Part shown: one piece after another, positions 9,665-20,703 of the stretch
How the letters are laid out: each line of letters begins with the position of its first letter
How positions within the stretch are numbered: the stretch's first letter is position 1
Notes under the pieces: generated by a model
Database searches by the model: none
Seen by the model: only the letters and a program-made list of their open reading frames with translations
What the model was told of the DNA's origin: nothing
Position numbers and translations under genes: made by a program
DNA from: Faecalibacterium longum CLA-AA-H243
GTDB taxonomy: Bacteria > Bacillota > Clostridia > Oscillospirales > Ruminococcaceae
DNA: 64,000 bases
Assembly: GCF_020687245.1 (NCBI RefSeq)
Contig: NZ_JAJEQG010000006.1
Span: 1-64,000, forward strand
Reading direction: 5' to 3'

Positions 9665-11479
<1,815 letters not shown>

Positions 11480-11585
11480 TCTGGTCGTCCTCTCTGTTTT
11501 TGCGACGCGCATATTTTTCCTTCAATATCATATCGGTTCCGTATGACGATTTCTTAGAGCATTTGTAAAGATTTTGTGTTTCCGC

Positions 11586-12653
11586 TCATTCTCTCTCGAG
11601 CAGCTGGCGGATGACGGCCTCCGTCTCGTCCAGCCAGCTCTGGGCCGTCTCGTCCCCCTCTTCTTTGCGGACGAGGAAGCCCTGCTTCGCCTCAGCCAGC
11701 TGAGCCAGCGCCTTTTTGCGGGAGATATACTGGGTCTCATACTGGGCCACCCGCAGGCAGACCTGCGGCATATAGGCAATGTCGGGGGTGGAGGCGCAGA
11801 GTTTCTGAGCCTTGCGGTAGGCCCGCAGAGCCGCACCGGCCCCTTTTCCCTGCACCATGGCATCGTCGCCCAGCGCCACCCATGCGGCCACATCGCCGGC
11901 GTCGGCAGCTTTTTTCCAGAACTTGCGGGCCTGTGCAGGGCTCTTGCGGCAGCCCCGGCCCTCGTAGAGCATCTCGCCCATCATGGCAAGGCCCTCGGCG
12001 CAGCCCTCTTCGGCAGAGAGCTGATAATAGTGCATCGCGTCGTCCCAGCGTTCCTCGGCCATGGCATGGTTGCCGGCCCGCAGCTCCGCTTCGCCCGGCT
12101 CATCGGTGTCGTGGCTGGCGTGGAGCAGACCGTTCAAAAGCGAGCAGTCCAGCGTGGCAGAGCTGGTCCACGGGTCGATGACCACGCCGTCGATGCTGTC
12201 CGAGTCCAGCGCCATCTGCATGGCGGAAGCCAGAAGCCGTTCCGCCATAGGGCGGCTGGCCGTGCCTTTATCGGCCTCCGCCATCTTCACTGAGGTGAAC
12301 ACCGGCAGGTAACACCGGCCCTTCTGGGTACGCAGGGTCCAGGGCTGCAGGTCTTTCGCTTTCTCCGCCGGGACAGGATGCTCCGCCCACGGGGCGGCCC
12401 CGTCCGGCTGGTCGGACGCAGCTTCCAGCGGCACCAGGACCCTGGTGTCCAGCTCGAGGGCATAGTTGATGGCGTTCATCAGCGCCCAGAAGCTCTCCTC
12501 GTTCTGGCCCTTATAGAGCACTGCCACAGCCCGCTCTATCGCCGGACAGCCCGTACCCAGCGGCCCGTATTCCGGCAGCTTTTTGCGGTCTGCCGCGCCC
12601 ACCGGGCGCAGCCGCAGCCGTGCCGCACCATCTTTTGCCATTGCATCCACCAT
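11586..12653 (-). CDS. SseB-like N-terminal domain and Sel1/TPR repeat protein
   Basis: 355 residues. The first part (about residues 40-190) resembles the SseB N-terminal fold: ALELDTRVLVPLE, then CYLPVFTSVKMAEAD, then IDGVVIDPWT. The second part (about 200-340) holds helical repeats of the Sel1 type: AMHYYQLSAEEGCAEGLAMMGEMLYEGRGC, then ARKFWKKAADAGDVAAWVALGDDAM. Such proteins are usually scaffolds for protein-protein contacts; the partner is unknown. It sits directly upstream of the Hsp70 gene on the same strand, 106 bases away, which suggests a shared transcript and possibly a chaperone-adaptor link (inference). The start could be 12653 or the ATG at 12641. Confidence 0.75.
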   Translation of the reverse strand: MVDAMAKDGAARLRLRPVGAADRKKLPEYGPLGTGCPAIERAVAVLYKGQNEESFWALMNAINYALELDTRVLVPLEAASDQPDGAAPWAEHPVPAEKAKDLQPWTLRTQKGRCYLPVFTSVKMAEADKGTASRPMAERLLASAMQMALDSDSIDGVVIDPWTSSATLDCSLLNGLLHASHDTDEPGEAELRAGNHAMAEERWDDAMHYYQLSAEEGCAEGLAMMGEMLYEGRGCRKSPAQARKFWKKAADAGDVAAWVALGDDAMVQGKGAGAALRAYRKAQKLCASTPDIAYMPQVCLRVAQYETQYISRKKALAQLAEAKQGFLVRKEEGDETAQSWLDETEAVIRQLLERE

Positions 12654-12831
12654 TCTTTCCGTTGAGATTCCTTTCCAGTATAGCAGGATTTTCCGGTTTT
12701 CTCAATCTCCGGAGCCGAAATCTGCATCCAGAGCCGGTTTTCTTTGGCAAAAAACATAGCATTCCTGTTGGGAGTGCGTTATAATAAGGAGCGTCTCGAC
12801 TAAATGTATGAAAGAAAGGGAGTATCGAGCC

Positions 12832-14571
12832 TTGAACAAAATGCTTCGCTATCTCAGCGACTACAAGCGCGAGAGCGTGCTTGCACCGCTTTTCAAGATG
12901 CTGGAAGCTACGTTTGACCTGTTCGTGCCGCTTGTGATGGCCGACATCGTCAACGTGGGTATCGCGGCCCACGATTTCCACTACATCCTCGTGCGGTGCG
13001 GCATCCTGCTGCTTCTGGCCATCGTCGGCCTCGCGTGCAGCCTGACGGCCCAATACTTCTCGGCCAAAGCCGCCGTGGGTTATTCCACCGGTCTGCGTCA
13101 TGCGCTGTTTGAGCACATCCAGACGCTGAGCTTTTCCGAGATGGACACCATGGGCACCAGCACCCTCATCACCCGGATGACCAGCGACGTCAATCAGGTG
13201 CAGAGCGGATTGAACCTCTTCCTCCGCCTGTTCCTGCGCAGCCCCTTCGTGGTGTTCGGCGCCATGATCATGGCCTTTACGGTCAACTTCCGCGCCGCCC
13301 TCATCTTCGTGGTGGCTATCCCGCTGCTGAGCGTCGTGGTCTTCGGCGTCATGGTCATCACCCGGCCGCTCTATAAGTCGGTGCAGACCCGCCTCGACCG
13401 GGTTCTGGGCCTCACCCGCGAAAACCTGACCGGCGTGCGCGTCGTCCGCGCCTTCGACAAGGAAAAGAGCGAGGTGGACCGCTTCGAGGACGCCAATGAA
13501 CTGCTGACCAAAATACAGCTCCACGTGGGCCACATCTCCGCCCTGATGAACCCGCTGACCTACGTTATCATCAACCTTGCCATCGTGGCGCTGCTGTATG
13601 TAGGCAGCATCGAGATAAGCATCGGCGGCATGGCCTCCGGCGACGTCATCGCGCTGGTCAACTATATGAACCAGATCCTGGTCGAGCTGGTCAAGCTGGC
13701 CAACCTCATCGTTCAGGTGAGCAAGGCTCTGGCCTGTGCAGGCCGTGTGCAGGCGGTTCTGGACACAAAGCCCGGCATGGAGTTCCCGGCTGAGCTCACC
13801 GGCAATGTTCCGGCGGAAAAGGCCGACGACGCCGTCCGTTTCGACCATGTGAGCCTGACCTATAAGGGCGCAGGCGCACCCAGCCTCTCTGACATCAATT
13901 TCACCGCCAAGCGCGGCCAGACCATCGGCGTCATCGGCGGCACCGGCAGCGGCAAATCCAGCCTCATCAGCCTCATCCCCCGCTTCTACGACGCCACCGA
14001 GGGCAGTGTGGAGATCATGGGCCGACCGGTCCGGCAGTACCCTCGCGCCGACCTGCGCGGCAAGGTGGCTGTGGTCATGCAGAAGGCCCAGCTCTTCGGC
14101 GGCACCATCCGCTCCAACCTGCTCTGGGGCAGTCAGAATGCCTCCGACGCCGACCTCTGGGCTGCGCTGGAAACGGCACAGGCTGCGGAGTTCGTGAAAG
14201 CCAAGCCCCTCGGCCTCGACGAGCCGGTGGAGCAGGGCGGACGCAACCTCTCCGGCGGTCAGAAACAGCGTCTGACCATCGCCCGCGCCCTCGTAGGCAA
14301 GCCGGACATCCTCATCCTCGACGACAGTGCCAGCGCACTGGACTACGCCACCGACGCGGCCCTGCGCAAGGCTCTGGCTGCTCTGCCGGGCGATCTGACC
14401 GTCTTCATCGTCAGCCAGCGCGCCGCCAGCCTGCAGCACGCCGACCAGATCATCGTGCTGGACGATGGCCGCATGGTGGGCCTTGGCCGTCACGCCGAGC
14501 TGCTGGAAAGCTGCCCGGTCTACAAGGAAATTTACGAGAGCCAGTTCAAGAAAGGGGATGCGCAGAAATGA
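12832..14571 (+). CDS. ABC exporter half, membrane-ATPase fusion (subunit 1)
   Basis: Type IV ABC half-transporter: six membrane helices in the first 300 residues, then the ATPase domain with Walker A GGTGSGKS, signature LSGGQ and Walker B ILILDDSASALD. The Walker B glutamate position carries aspartate (DDS), which marks the degenerate-site partner of a heterodimeric exporter. The start is taken as TTG at 12832 because AAAGGGAG lies nine bases upstream; an ATG at 12808 has no ribosome site. Its stop overlaps the next gene by ATGA, so the two are co-translated as a heterodimer. Substrate unknown; such pairs export drugs, lipids or peptides. Confidence 0.9.
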   Translation: MNKMLRYLSDYKRESVLAPLFKMLEATFDLFVPLVMADIVNVGIAAHDFHYILVRCGILLLLAIVGLACSLTAQYFSAKAAVGYSTGLRHALFEHIQTLSFSEMDTMGTSTLITRMTSDVNQVQSGLNLFLRLFLRSPFVVFGAMIMAFTVNFRAALIFVVAIPLLSVVVFGVMVITRPLYKSVQTRLDRVLGLTRENLTGVRVVRAFDKEKSEVDRFEDANELLTKIQLHVGHISALMNPLTYVIINLAIVALLYVGSIEISIGGMASGDVIALVNYMNQILVELVKLANLIVQVSKALACAGRVQAVLDTKPGMEFPAELTGNVPAEKADDAVRFDHVSLTYKGAGAPSLSDINFTAKRGQTIGVIGGTGSGKSSLISLIPRFYDATEGSVEIMGRPVRQYPRADLRGKVAVVMQKAQLFGGTIRSNLLWGSQNASDADLWAALETAQAAEFVKAKPLGLDEPVEQGGRNLSGGQKQRLTIARALVGKPDILILDDSASALDYATDAALRKALAALPGDLTVFIVSQRAASLQHADQIIVLDDGRMVGLGRHAELLESCPVYKEIYESQFKKGDAQK

Positions 14572-16343
14572 GTGCAAAAGCAAAAAGCAAGCTGACCCCT
14601 GAACAGCAGAAGGCCACCATGACCCGGGTGCTGCAGAAAATCAAGCCCTACGGCTTCTTCGTGGTGTGCAGCCTCATCGTGGCCGCTGTGAGCGTGGCGG
14701 CCCAGCTGTATATCCCCATCCTCTGCGGCAGTGCCATCGACATGATGCTGGGCAAAGGTGCCGTGGACCACGCGGGCGTGCTGCGCATCATCTACGAGAT
14801 CATCGTGGTGGCTGTTGTCGCCGCCTTTGCGCAGTGGCTGCTGAGCGTCTGCAACAACCGCATCACCTTCGCAGTCAGCCGTGACCTGCGCAACGCCGCC
14901 ATGCGGAAGATCCAGACCCTTTCCCTCTCTTACCTCGACAGCCATCCTTCCGGCGACATCGTGAGCCGGATGGTGGCCGATGTGGATACCTTCGCGGACG
15001 GCCTGCTGATGGGCTTCACCCAGCTGTTCTCGGGTGTGCTGACCATCCTCGGCACTCTGCTCTTCATGTTGCAGCAGAATGTCCCCATCACGCTGGTGGT
15101 GGTCTGCATCACCCCGCTGAGCCTTGTGGTGGCCAGCTTTCTCGCAAAGCGTAGCTACAAGTATTTCCAGAGCCAGAGCACCGTGCGCGGCGAGCAGACT
15201 GCCCTTGTCAACGAGATGATAGAGGGTCAGAAGGTCGTGCAGGCCTTCGGCCACGAGGCCCAGAGCCTCGAGGCTTTTGACGAGGTGAATGGCCGACTGC
15301 AGAACGTGAGCCTGAAGGCCATCTTCTTCTCCAGCATGACCAACCCCGCCACCCGCTTCGTCAACAACATCGTCTACGCAGGCGTCGGCCTCGTGGGCGC
15401 GATCTATGCCGTAGCCGGAGGCATCACCATCGGCCAGCTGAGCATCTTCCTGAACTACGCCAACCAGTACACCAAGCCCTTCAACGAAATTTCCGGCGTC
15501 GTGACCGAGCTGCAGAACGCTCTGGCCTGCGCAGCCCGCGTGTTCGAGCTGCTGGACGCCGAAGACCAGACCCCCGAAGCGGAGAACGCCGCAAAGCTCG
15601 TGCCGGACGGCCACGTCCAGATCGAGGACGTCTCTTTCCGCTATCTGCCCGACCGCCCGCTCATCGAGGGCCTGTCTCTGGACATCAAGCCCGGCCAGCG
15701 CATCGCCATCGTCGGCCCCACCGGCTGCGGCAAGACCACCCTCATCAACCTGCTCATGCGGTTCTATGATGTCAACGGCGGCTCCATCAAAGTCTCCGGC
15801 ACCGACATCCGGGACGTGACCCGCGCCTCGCTGCGCGGCAGCTACGGCATGGTGTTACAAGATACCTGGCTCCGGGCCGGCACCGTGCGGGAGAACATCG
15901 CCTACGGCAAGCCGGACGCCCCCCTCGACGAGGTGGTGGCTGCGGCCAAGGCAGCCCATGCCGACAGCTTCATCCGCCGCCTGCCCGAGGGCTACGACAC
16001 CGTCATCGCCGAGGACGGCGGCAACATCAGCCAGGGCCAGAAGCAGCTGCTCTGCATCGCCCGCGTGATGCTCTGTCTGCCCCCGATGCTGATTTTGGAC
16101 GAGGCCACCTCCTCCATCGACACCCGCACCGAGGTGCGTATCCAGGCAGCCTTTGCCCGGATGATGCAGGGCCGCACCAGCTTCATCGTGGCACACCGCC
16201 TTTCCACCATCCGGGAGGCCGACGTCATCCTCGTGATGAAGGACGGCCACATCGTGGAGCAGGGCGACCACGATACCCTGCTGGCGCAGGGCGGCTTCTA
16301 CGCCAAGCTCTACAACAGCCAATTCGAGGGTGTGGAGACTTAA
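14568..16343 (+). CDS. ABC exporter half, membrane-ATPase fusion (subunit 2)
   Basis: Partner of the preceding gene. 591 residues: six-helix membrane domain (about 30-320), then ATPase with Walker A GPTGCGKT, signature variant ISQGQ in place of LSGGQ, Walker B MLILDEATSSID and the H-loop in IVAHRLS. The canonical catalytic glutamate here combines with the degenerate partner site to give one functional hydrolysis site, typical of heterodimers such as TmrAB or BmrCD. The start ATG overlaps the upstream stop codon. Confidence 0.92.
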   Translation: MSAKAKSKLTPEQQKATMTRVLQKIKPYGFFVVCSLIVAAVSVAAQLYIPILCGSAIDMMLGKGAVDHAGVLRIIYEIIVVAVVAAFAQWLLSVCNNRITFAVSRDLRNAAMRKIQTLSLSYLDSHPSGDIVSRMVADVDTFADGLLMGFTQLFSGVLTILGTLLFMLQQNVPITLVVVCITPLSLVVASFLAKRSYKYFQSQSTVRGEQTALVNEMIEGQKVVQAFGHEAQSLEAFDEVNGRLQNVSLKAIFFSSMTNPATRFVNNIVYAGVGLVGAIYAVAGGITIGQLSIFLNYANQYTKPFNEISGVVTELQNALACAARVFELLDAEDQTPEAENAAKLVPDGHVQIEDVSFRYLPDRPLIEGLSLDIKPGQRIAIVGPTGCGKTTLINLLMRFYDVNGGSIKVSGTDIRDVTRASLRGSYGMVLQDTWLRAGTVRENIAYGKPDAPLDEVVAAAKAAHADSFIRRLPEGYDTVIAEDGGNISQGQKQLLCIARVMLCLPPMLILDEATSSIDTRTEVRIQAAFARMMQGRTSFIVAHRLSTIREADVILVMKDGHIVEQGDHDTLLAQGGFYAKLYNSQFEGVET

Positions 16344-16481
16344 CGCTTCAACTTATAGCAATTCAACTTTTTAATGCAACAGCGGCGAATTGCATATCGA
16401 AAAGATGCCGTTTGAATGCTGCACTAATTTCTTGACTTGCGATAAAATTTGCGATAAACGATTTTTGGAAGGAATATAATC

Positions 16482-17825
16482 GTGTCGAAAGATGAATATT
16501 TGATTACAGATCCACCCCTTAAAGCGCTGACTGTTTTTGCGATGCCGATGATCCTTGGCAGCTTTTTTCAACAAGTATACAATATGGCCGATTCCATAAT
16601 AGTTGGTCAATTTGTTGGCTCCTCGGCACTTGCGGCTGTTGGTGCTTGTGCTGCACTGACCAATGTTTTTATTTGTGTGGCGCTTGGTGCTGGTGTGGGC
16701 GCAGGTGTGCTTGTAAGCCGCTGTTTTGGTGCAAAAAATTATGGTAAAATGAAAACCATTGTGTCAACGTCCCTGATCAGCTTTTTGATCTTAAGCGTTG
16801 TCCTTGGTGTCTTTGGCTTTTGCTTTTCCCATTTCATGATGAGCGGATTACAGACCCCTGCCGATATATTGGAAGAAGCAGTATTGTATCTGCGTGTCTA
16901 CTTTGTGGGTTTCCCGTTTCTATTCATGTACAACATTCTTTCCACCATGTTCACTTCCATCGGTGAATCCAAAATTCCGTTGGGACTGCTGATCTTCTCA
17001 TCTATCCTGAATATTTTTATGGATCTCTGGATGGTGGCTGGTCTTGGTCTGGGGGTGTTTGGTGCAGCCCTTGCGACCTTGATCGCACAAGGAATTTCTG
17101 CCGTGTTTTCGTTTTTGATCTTTCTGTCTCGGATGCGGCAATACAAGAGCTCCTTTAGCAGGTTCGACCGGCAGGAGCTGTATTCCATGCTTCGCATTGC
17201 GGTACCATCGGTTTTGCAGCAGTCCACAGTGTCTATCGGTATGATGATCGTGCAGGCAGTGGTAAATCCCTTCGGCACACAGGCACTTGCCGGGTATGCG
17301 GCAACGATGCGGGTAGAAAATGTTTTTTCGCTGATCTTCGTATCCATCGGCAATGCAGTTTCGCCGTTTGTATCCCAGAATCTTGGCGCAAAGAAAATTG
17401 AGCGTATCAAAAAAGGTTATCATGCTGCACTGGTGTTGGATCTATGCTTTGCAGTTCTTGCTTTCGTGGTCATTGAAACACTGCACACACAGATTTCCTC
17501 GTTGTTCCTGGGAAAAGACGGAACCGCGTTGGCCTATCAGGTGTCTGGTGATTATATGAGATGGCTTGGTTACTTTTTCATCTTCATGGGCATCAAGATG
17601 GCAACTGATGGCGTTCTTCGCGGACTTGGAATCATGCGGCCGTTTCTTATTGCAAATATGGTAAACCTTGCAATCCGCTTGTCTGTTGCTTTGATTTGTG
17701 CACCGCGTTTTGGCATTGCTTTTGTTTGGCTTGCAGTCCCTGCAGGTTGGCTTGCAAACTTCCTTATTTCCTATGCGGCGCTCAGAAGATCGTGGCCAGA
17801 GGATAAAGCAGCGGTATCTCAATGA
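16482..17825 (+). CDS. MATE family multidrug efflux protein
   Basis: Cation-coupled multidrug exporter, 447 residues with about twelve membrane helices. The family entry sequence ALTVFAMPMILGSFFQQVYNMADSIIVGQFVG is clear at the N-terminus, and the second half repeats the fold (PSVLQQSTVSIGMMIVQAVVNPFG). The start is GTG at 16482 with GGAAGGA about nine bases upstream. The base composition is distinctly AT-richer than the neighbours and codon use differs (more A/T third positions), and a transposase remnant follows at once, so it was probably acquired by transfer. Confidence 0.9.
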   Translation: MSKDEYLITDPPLKALTVFAMPMILGSFFQQVYNMADSIIVGQFVGSSALAAVGACAALTNVFICVALGAGVGAGVLVSRCFGAKNYGKMKTIVSTSLISFLILSVVLGVFGFCFSHFMMSGLQTPADILEEAVLYLRVYFVGFPFLFMYNILSTMFTSIGESKIPLGLLIFSSILNIFMDLWMVAGLGLGVFGAALATLIAQGISAVFSFLIFLSRMRQYKSSFSRFDRQELYSMLRIAVPSVLQQSTVSIGMMIVQAVVNPFGTQALAGYAATMRVENVFSLIFVSIGNAVSPFVSQNLGAKKIERIKKGYHAALVLDLCFAVLAFVVIETLHTQISSLFLGKDGTALAYQVSGDYMRWLGYFFIFMGIKMATDGVLRGLGIMRPFLIANMVNLAIRLSVALICAPRFGIAFVWLAVPAGWLANFLISYAALRRSWPEDKAAVSQ

Positions 17826-17862
17826 TTTCATACAGTGGAGAGGTGCTTTGTTCTGACGGGTT

Positions 17863-17994
17863 TCACTTACAGAGAATGTGACGCGAAAAAAATTCGCCGG
17901 TGTTCCGTGTGATGATAAAAATAGCCCCCGGCAAGTGATAGGTGTATCGATTCGCCAGGCTCTCGATCTTTGTGCCGTCGATGAACACTTCCTC
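17863..17994 (-). pseudogene. Remnant of an IS1182-type transposase
   Basis: Minus-strand reading gives EEVFIDGTKIESLANRYTYH followed by LPGAIFIITRNTGEFF and a stop. FIDGTKIE...NRYT is the conserved motif of IS1182-family (DDE) transposases. Only about 43 residues survive; both ends are missing. It lies between the AT-rich MATE gene and two hairpins, consistent with a decayed insertion. Confidence 0.65.
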
Positions 17995-18002
17995 TTACAA
18001 CA

Positions 18003-18080
18003 AAAAATGAGATAGGCAACCCCTTTCGGGGAAGTCTATCTCATTTTTTTCGTTGGGGCTATTTTGCAACAGCCCCATTT
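18003..18080. terminator. Two successive hairpins, terminator or IS end
   Basis: First stem: AAATGAGATAG...CTATCTCATTT around AACCCCTTTCGGGG, followed by T7 (18003-18050). Second stem: GGGGCT/AGCCCC around TTTTGCAAC (18055-18076), followed by ATTTTT. Both suit transcripts arriving from the left. The second resembles the ends of IS1182-like elements, so it may be the surviving terminus of the lost insertion. Confidence 0.55.
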
Positions 18081-18126
18081 TTGTTTGCTCTGTTTTATTT
18101 TTTGCGGGTCGGCAATATTTTCTTTT

Positions 18127-19080
18127 TTACCTGTTTTCGGCTTTCAGCACCGTTGCCTCAGCAGGCGGCGGTGTGAGGGTGGAATGGGCCAGAATAAAGG
18201 CAGCGGCGTGGCTGGATGCGATGCGCTGGGCGGCGCGGCGGCGGTCGTTGGAAGCGAAGGTGTGCTCCCCGTCCCGCTTTGCGTCCCAGTGGGCAAGCTC
18301 GTCATCCACCTCGGCTTCCGTCGGCCAGAGCTCTTCTTTCTGCGCCACCAGCAGCAGACCCATCCGGCTGCGCAGTTTGCGCTCGGCCTCGGCGTGGAGC
18401 CAGGCTCGGAATTCTTCCACCGTCTGGCCCTGCACCTTTAAGTACTGGTCGAAATTGACGCCGTTGGCCTGCATCCGCAGATTGAACTGGCGCTGCTCGG
18501 CAAAGTAGTTGCCGGCCACCAGCTGCTTGGGCAGCGGGCCGGTGACGTGTGTACCCAGCTGGGCGATGAGGGCCTGTTCGGCCACGGCGCGGGCCTGCTG
18601 GCAGCGCTGGGCGTAGATGTCCTGCGTCACCTTGGCGCGGAGGGCGTGCTTGCCCTCAGCGTCGGCGGCGCGGTCTTCGTCACCGTGGCGGCGGTTTATT
18701 TCAAGCTCGATGGTCAGCTCCCGGATAGGCCGGGGCTGGATGGGCTGGGTAAAGCCGGTGTACTCTCCCAGTTCCAGCGGCGGCAGACAGAAGAACTGCG
18801 CCCCCGCCCGGAAGCCCTCGGCCCGATTCACGGCCAGAAGCTCAAAATCCGGGTCGGTGACGGGCTGCAAATCGTTTTCTTTCATCAGCTGGGCGAACAG
18901 GGGCGAGAAACCCTCCAGAATCGCCCGATTGACCGCCGCCGTCAGCAGGTCGTCCTCGTCCTGCGGAGCGTCCGGGGCCGCCTTTTCGGCCTGCACCGCC
19001 GCTTCCAGCTCTTCTGCTGCGGCGGAAAAGACCACCCGGCAGTCACCGGGTTCTGCCATGCCAAAATGTTCGAGTTTCAT
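18127..19080 (-). CDS. Trigger-factor-like protein lacking the PPIase domain
   Basis: 317 residues resembling the C-terminal arms domain of trigger factor. The segment KVTQDIYAQRCQQARAVAEQALIAQLG then LPKQLVAGNYFAEQRQFNLRMQANGVNFDQYLKVQGQTVEEFRAWLHAEAERKLRSRMGLLLVAQKEEL matches the helical family pattern. The N-terminal third is shortened and the FKBP-type isomerase domain is absent, unlike full trigger factor (about 430 residues). It could be a cytosolic chaperone paralogue, or related to the SurA/PrsA-like holdase group; no signal peptide is visible. It is followed by a DUF3592 gene upstream on the same strand (15-base gap). Confidence 0.7.
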   Translation of the reverse strand: MKLEHFGMAEPGDCRVVFSAAAEELEAAVQAEKAAPDAPQDEDDLLTAAVNRAILEGFSPLFAQLMKENDLQPVTDPDFELLAVNRAEGFRAGAQFFCLPPLELGEYTGFTQPIQPRPIRELTIELEINRRHGDEDRAADAEGKHALRAKVTQDIYAQRCQQARAVAEQALIAQLGTHVTGPLPKQLVAGNYFAEQRQFNLRMQANGVNFDQYLKVQGQTVEEFRAWLHAEAERKLRSRMGLLLVAQKEELWPTEAEVDDELAHWDAKRDGEHTFASNDRRRAAQRIASSHAAAFILAHSTLTPPPAEATVLKAENR

Positions 19081-19095
19081 TTTCTTCTCCCCCTC

Positions 19096-19470
19096 TCAGC
19101 GGACGATGCCGGCCATCAGCACCAGCAGCACGATGCCCAGCACCACATACAGCACCTCTGCACCCAGGACGGACTTGTCGCCCTCGACGTACATCTCGGC
19201 GGGGTCGTCGGGGTTATAATAAAGGGTGACGACAGCTCCCTGTGCAAGCTCTCTGCCCTTGGCAGACTTGGGGTAATGGAGGCGGTGGGTGCCGCCAGCA
19301 GTGGTGAACTCCAACAGGTAGGCTTCGCCGTCCCTGCTCTGGACGGTGCCTGCCACAGCGGCCTCGACCTTTTCGCCCTTGGTCATGAGCTTGCGGCGTC
19401 TCGACCAGCTCCGCCATGCCATGTAGAACATGATGCCTGCACCGATGAGAAAGATAATGATGTTGAACAT
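19096..19470 (-). CDS. DUF3592-like membrane protein
   Basis: About 124 residues: an N-terminal membrane helix (MFNIIIFLIGAGIMFYMAW), a basic stretch, a beta-rich central domain with the LYYNPDDPAEMYVEGDK phrase typical of DUF3592, and a C-terminal membrane helix (VLYVVLGIVLLVLMAGIV). Both ends span the membrane with the soluble part between. Function unknown in the family. The ATG at 19470 was picked because AGAGGGAAA precedes it; the frame extends further upstream without a ribosome site. Confidence 0.75.
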   Translation of the reverse strand: MFNIIIFLIGAGIMFYMAWRSWSRRRKLMTKGEKVEAAVAGTVQSRDGEAYLLEFTTAGGTHRLHYPKSAKGRELAQGAVVTLYYNPDDPAEMYVEGDKSVLGAEVLYVVLGIVLLVLMAGIVR

Positions 19471-19630
19471 TCGCAGTTTCCCTCTTCCGTAAATAGTCCC
19501 GCCGGGCCGCTGCCCCGCAGGGGTAATATTTATTGTATCATACTCCACCGGATTTTTCGCCCCATTCGGCCTATACGGAATGCAACAATTTTCGCAAAAA
19601 AATTTGTCGTACTATTTTTGCAGAAAAAGC

Positions 19631-19658
19631 TTGACTTTCTTTGCACCTGTGGTATAAT
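19631..19658 (+). promoter_or_regulatory. Promoter of tRNA-Leu
   Basis: -35 TTGACT (19631-19636), 16-base spacer, -10 TATAAT (19653-19658), about 44 bases before the mature tRNA. Confidence 0.85.
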
Positions 19659-19701
19659 AATCATCGTTCCGAGCCGAACGGCAGCGAACAAAACAGAATA
19701 T

Positions 19702-19785
19702 GCGGATATGGCGGAATTGGCAGACGCGTTAGATTCAGGTTCTAATCGGGGCAACTCGGTGGAGGTTCAAGTCCTCTTATCCGCA
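19702..19785 (+). tRNA. tRNA-Leu (anticodon CAG)
   Basis: Seven-base acceptor stem GCGGATA/TATCCGC, class II long variable arm (CGGGGCAACTCG), anticodon stem TTAGA/TCTAA with loop TTCAGGT giving anticodon CAG, and T loop TTCAAGT. It reads CUG, the dominant leucine codon in this GC-rich window. CCA is not encoded. Confidence 0.95.
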
Positions 19786-19791
19786 CTCTTG

Positions 19792-19825
19792 AACGACAGC
19801 TTTCAAAAAGGCTGTCGTTTTTCTT
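19792..19825 (+). terminator. Terminator of tRNA-Leu
   Basis: Stem AACGACAGC/GCTGTCGTT with loop TTTCAAAAAG, followed by TTTCTTTT, seven bases after the tRNA. Confidence 0.9.
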
Positions 19826-19905
19826 TTACCCGTAGTCCTTTTGGAAACTTTCTATCAGCGGATAAGAGGACTTGAACAGCAGCTTTTACAGAGAAAGGCC
19901 CCCCC

Positions 19906-20670
19906 ATGCAGATAAACGACCTCTTCGGCGCAGCAGCCGCCTTTGAAACCGTACGGATGCCGGACGGCACGGAAGCGGCCATTCCAACAGAACACGCCGC
20001 AGTTATCTATGTAAATGAACAGCCGGCCTTCCGGGTGGTATGCACACCCCAGCTTCTGCCGCAGCTGGCGCTGGGGCGGCTGCTGACCGAAGGATGGATC
20101 GCCTCCGCAGAGGAAGTGGAACAAATTGCCGTCTGCGCGGAAGGCTTGAAAGTCAATATCTACCTGAACCACCCGCTGACGGCCCGCCGCGCGGCGGCGC
20201 AGGAAGTTTCCAGCTGCTGCACCGACAATGTCGCGCTGGGCAGTCCGGTGGAAGTGCAGCCGCTGCGCACGGTTCCGTATCTGGACGTACAGCCGGAGTG
20301 GGTGGACGCCCTCGCCGCCGCCATGAGCGCGGGCCTGCCGCTTTATCAGGCCACCCATGCGGTCCACAGCTGCTTTGTGCTGCACGAGGGCCGCATCCTC
20401 TGCGCCTGCGAGGACATCGGACGCCACAACGCACTGGACAAAGCCGTGGGCAACGTGCTTCTGGCCGATGTCCCCCTCAGCGAATGCGTGCTCTACACCA
20501 GCGGCCGCGTACCGATGGATATGGTGCGCAAAGCCATCCGGGCCGGCGTTCCGGCACTGGTCAGCAAGACCATGCCCACCGTCCAGTCGCTGGAGTTGGC
20601 CGCAGAATACGGCCTGCAATTCGTGTGCGGCCGGAAACATCCCTTAACTTTGAAGGAACGTACAAAATAA
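19906..20670 (+). CDS. fdhD: FdhD-family sulfur carrier for molybdo/tungsto-enzymes
   Basis: FdhD proteins carry sulfur from a cysteine desulfurase to the molybdenum cofactor of formate dehydrogenase. 254 residues with the family segments LALGRLLTEGWI (near 55), ATHAVHSCFVLHEG, CACEDIGRHNALDKAVG and YTSGRVPMDMV...GVPALVSKTMPT. The sulfur-carrying loop, usually CxxC, here reads SSCCTDN with two adjacent cysteines (C104, C105), an atypical form. No formate dehydrogenase is nearby; instead an AOR-family enzyme follows. It is preceded by the tRNA terminator, and a new promoter lies just downstream, so it is probably a separate unit. Confidence 0.88.
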   Translation: MQINDLFGAAAAFETVRMPDGTEAAIPTEHAAVIYVNEQPAFRVVCTPQLLPQLALGRLLTEGWIASAEEVEQIAVCAEGLKVNIYLNHPLTARRAAAQEVSSCCTDNVALGSPVEVQPLRTVPYLDVQPEWVDALAAAMSAGLPLYQATHAVHSCFVLHEGRILCACEDIGRHNALDKAVGNVLLADVPLSECVLYTSGRVPMDMVRKAIRAGVPALVSKTMPTVQSLELAAEYGLQFVCGRKHPLTLKERTK

Positions 20671-20703
20671 AAATCACAAAACAAAGAACGCTTACAGTTC
20701 GCG

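Noticed and set aside
12808-12831. Upstream ATG as start of the first ABC exporter gene
   Set aside because: No ribosome site precedes it, whereas TTG at 12832 has AAAGGGAG at nine bases.
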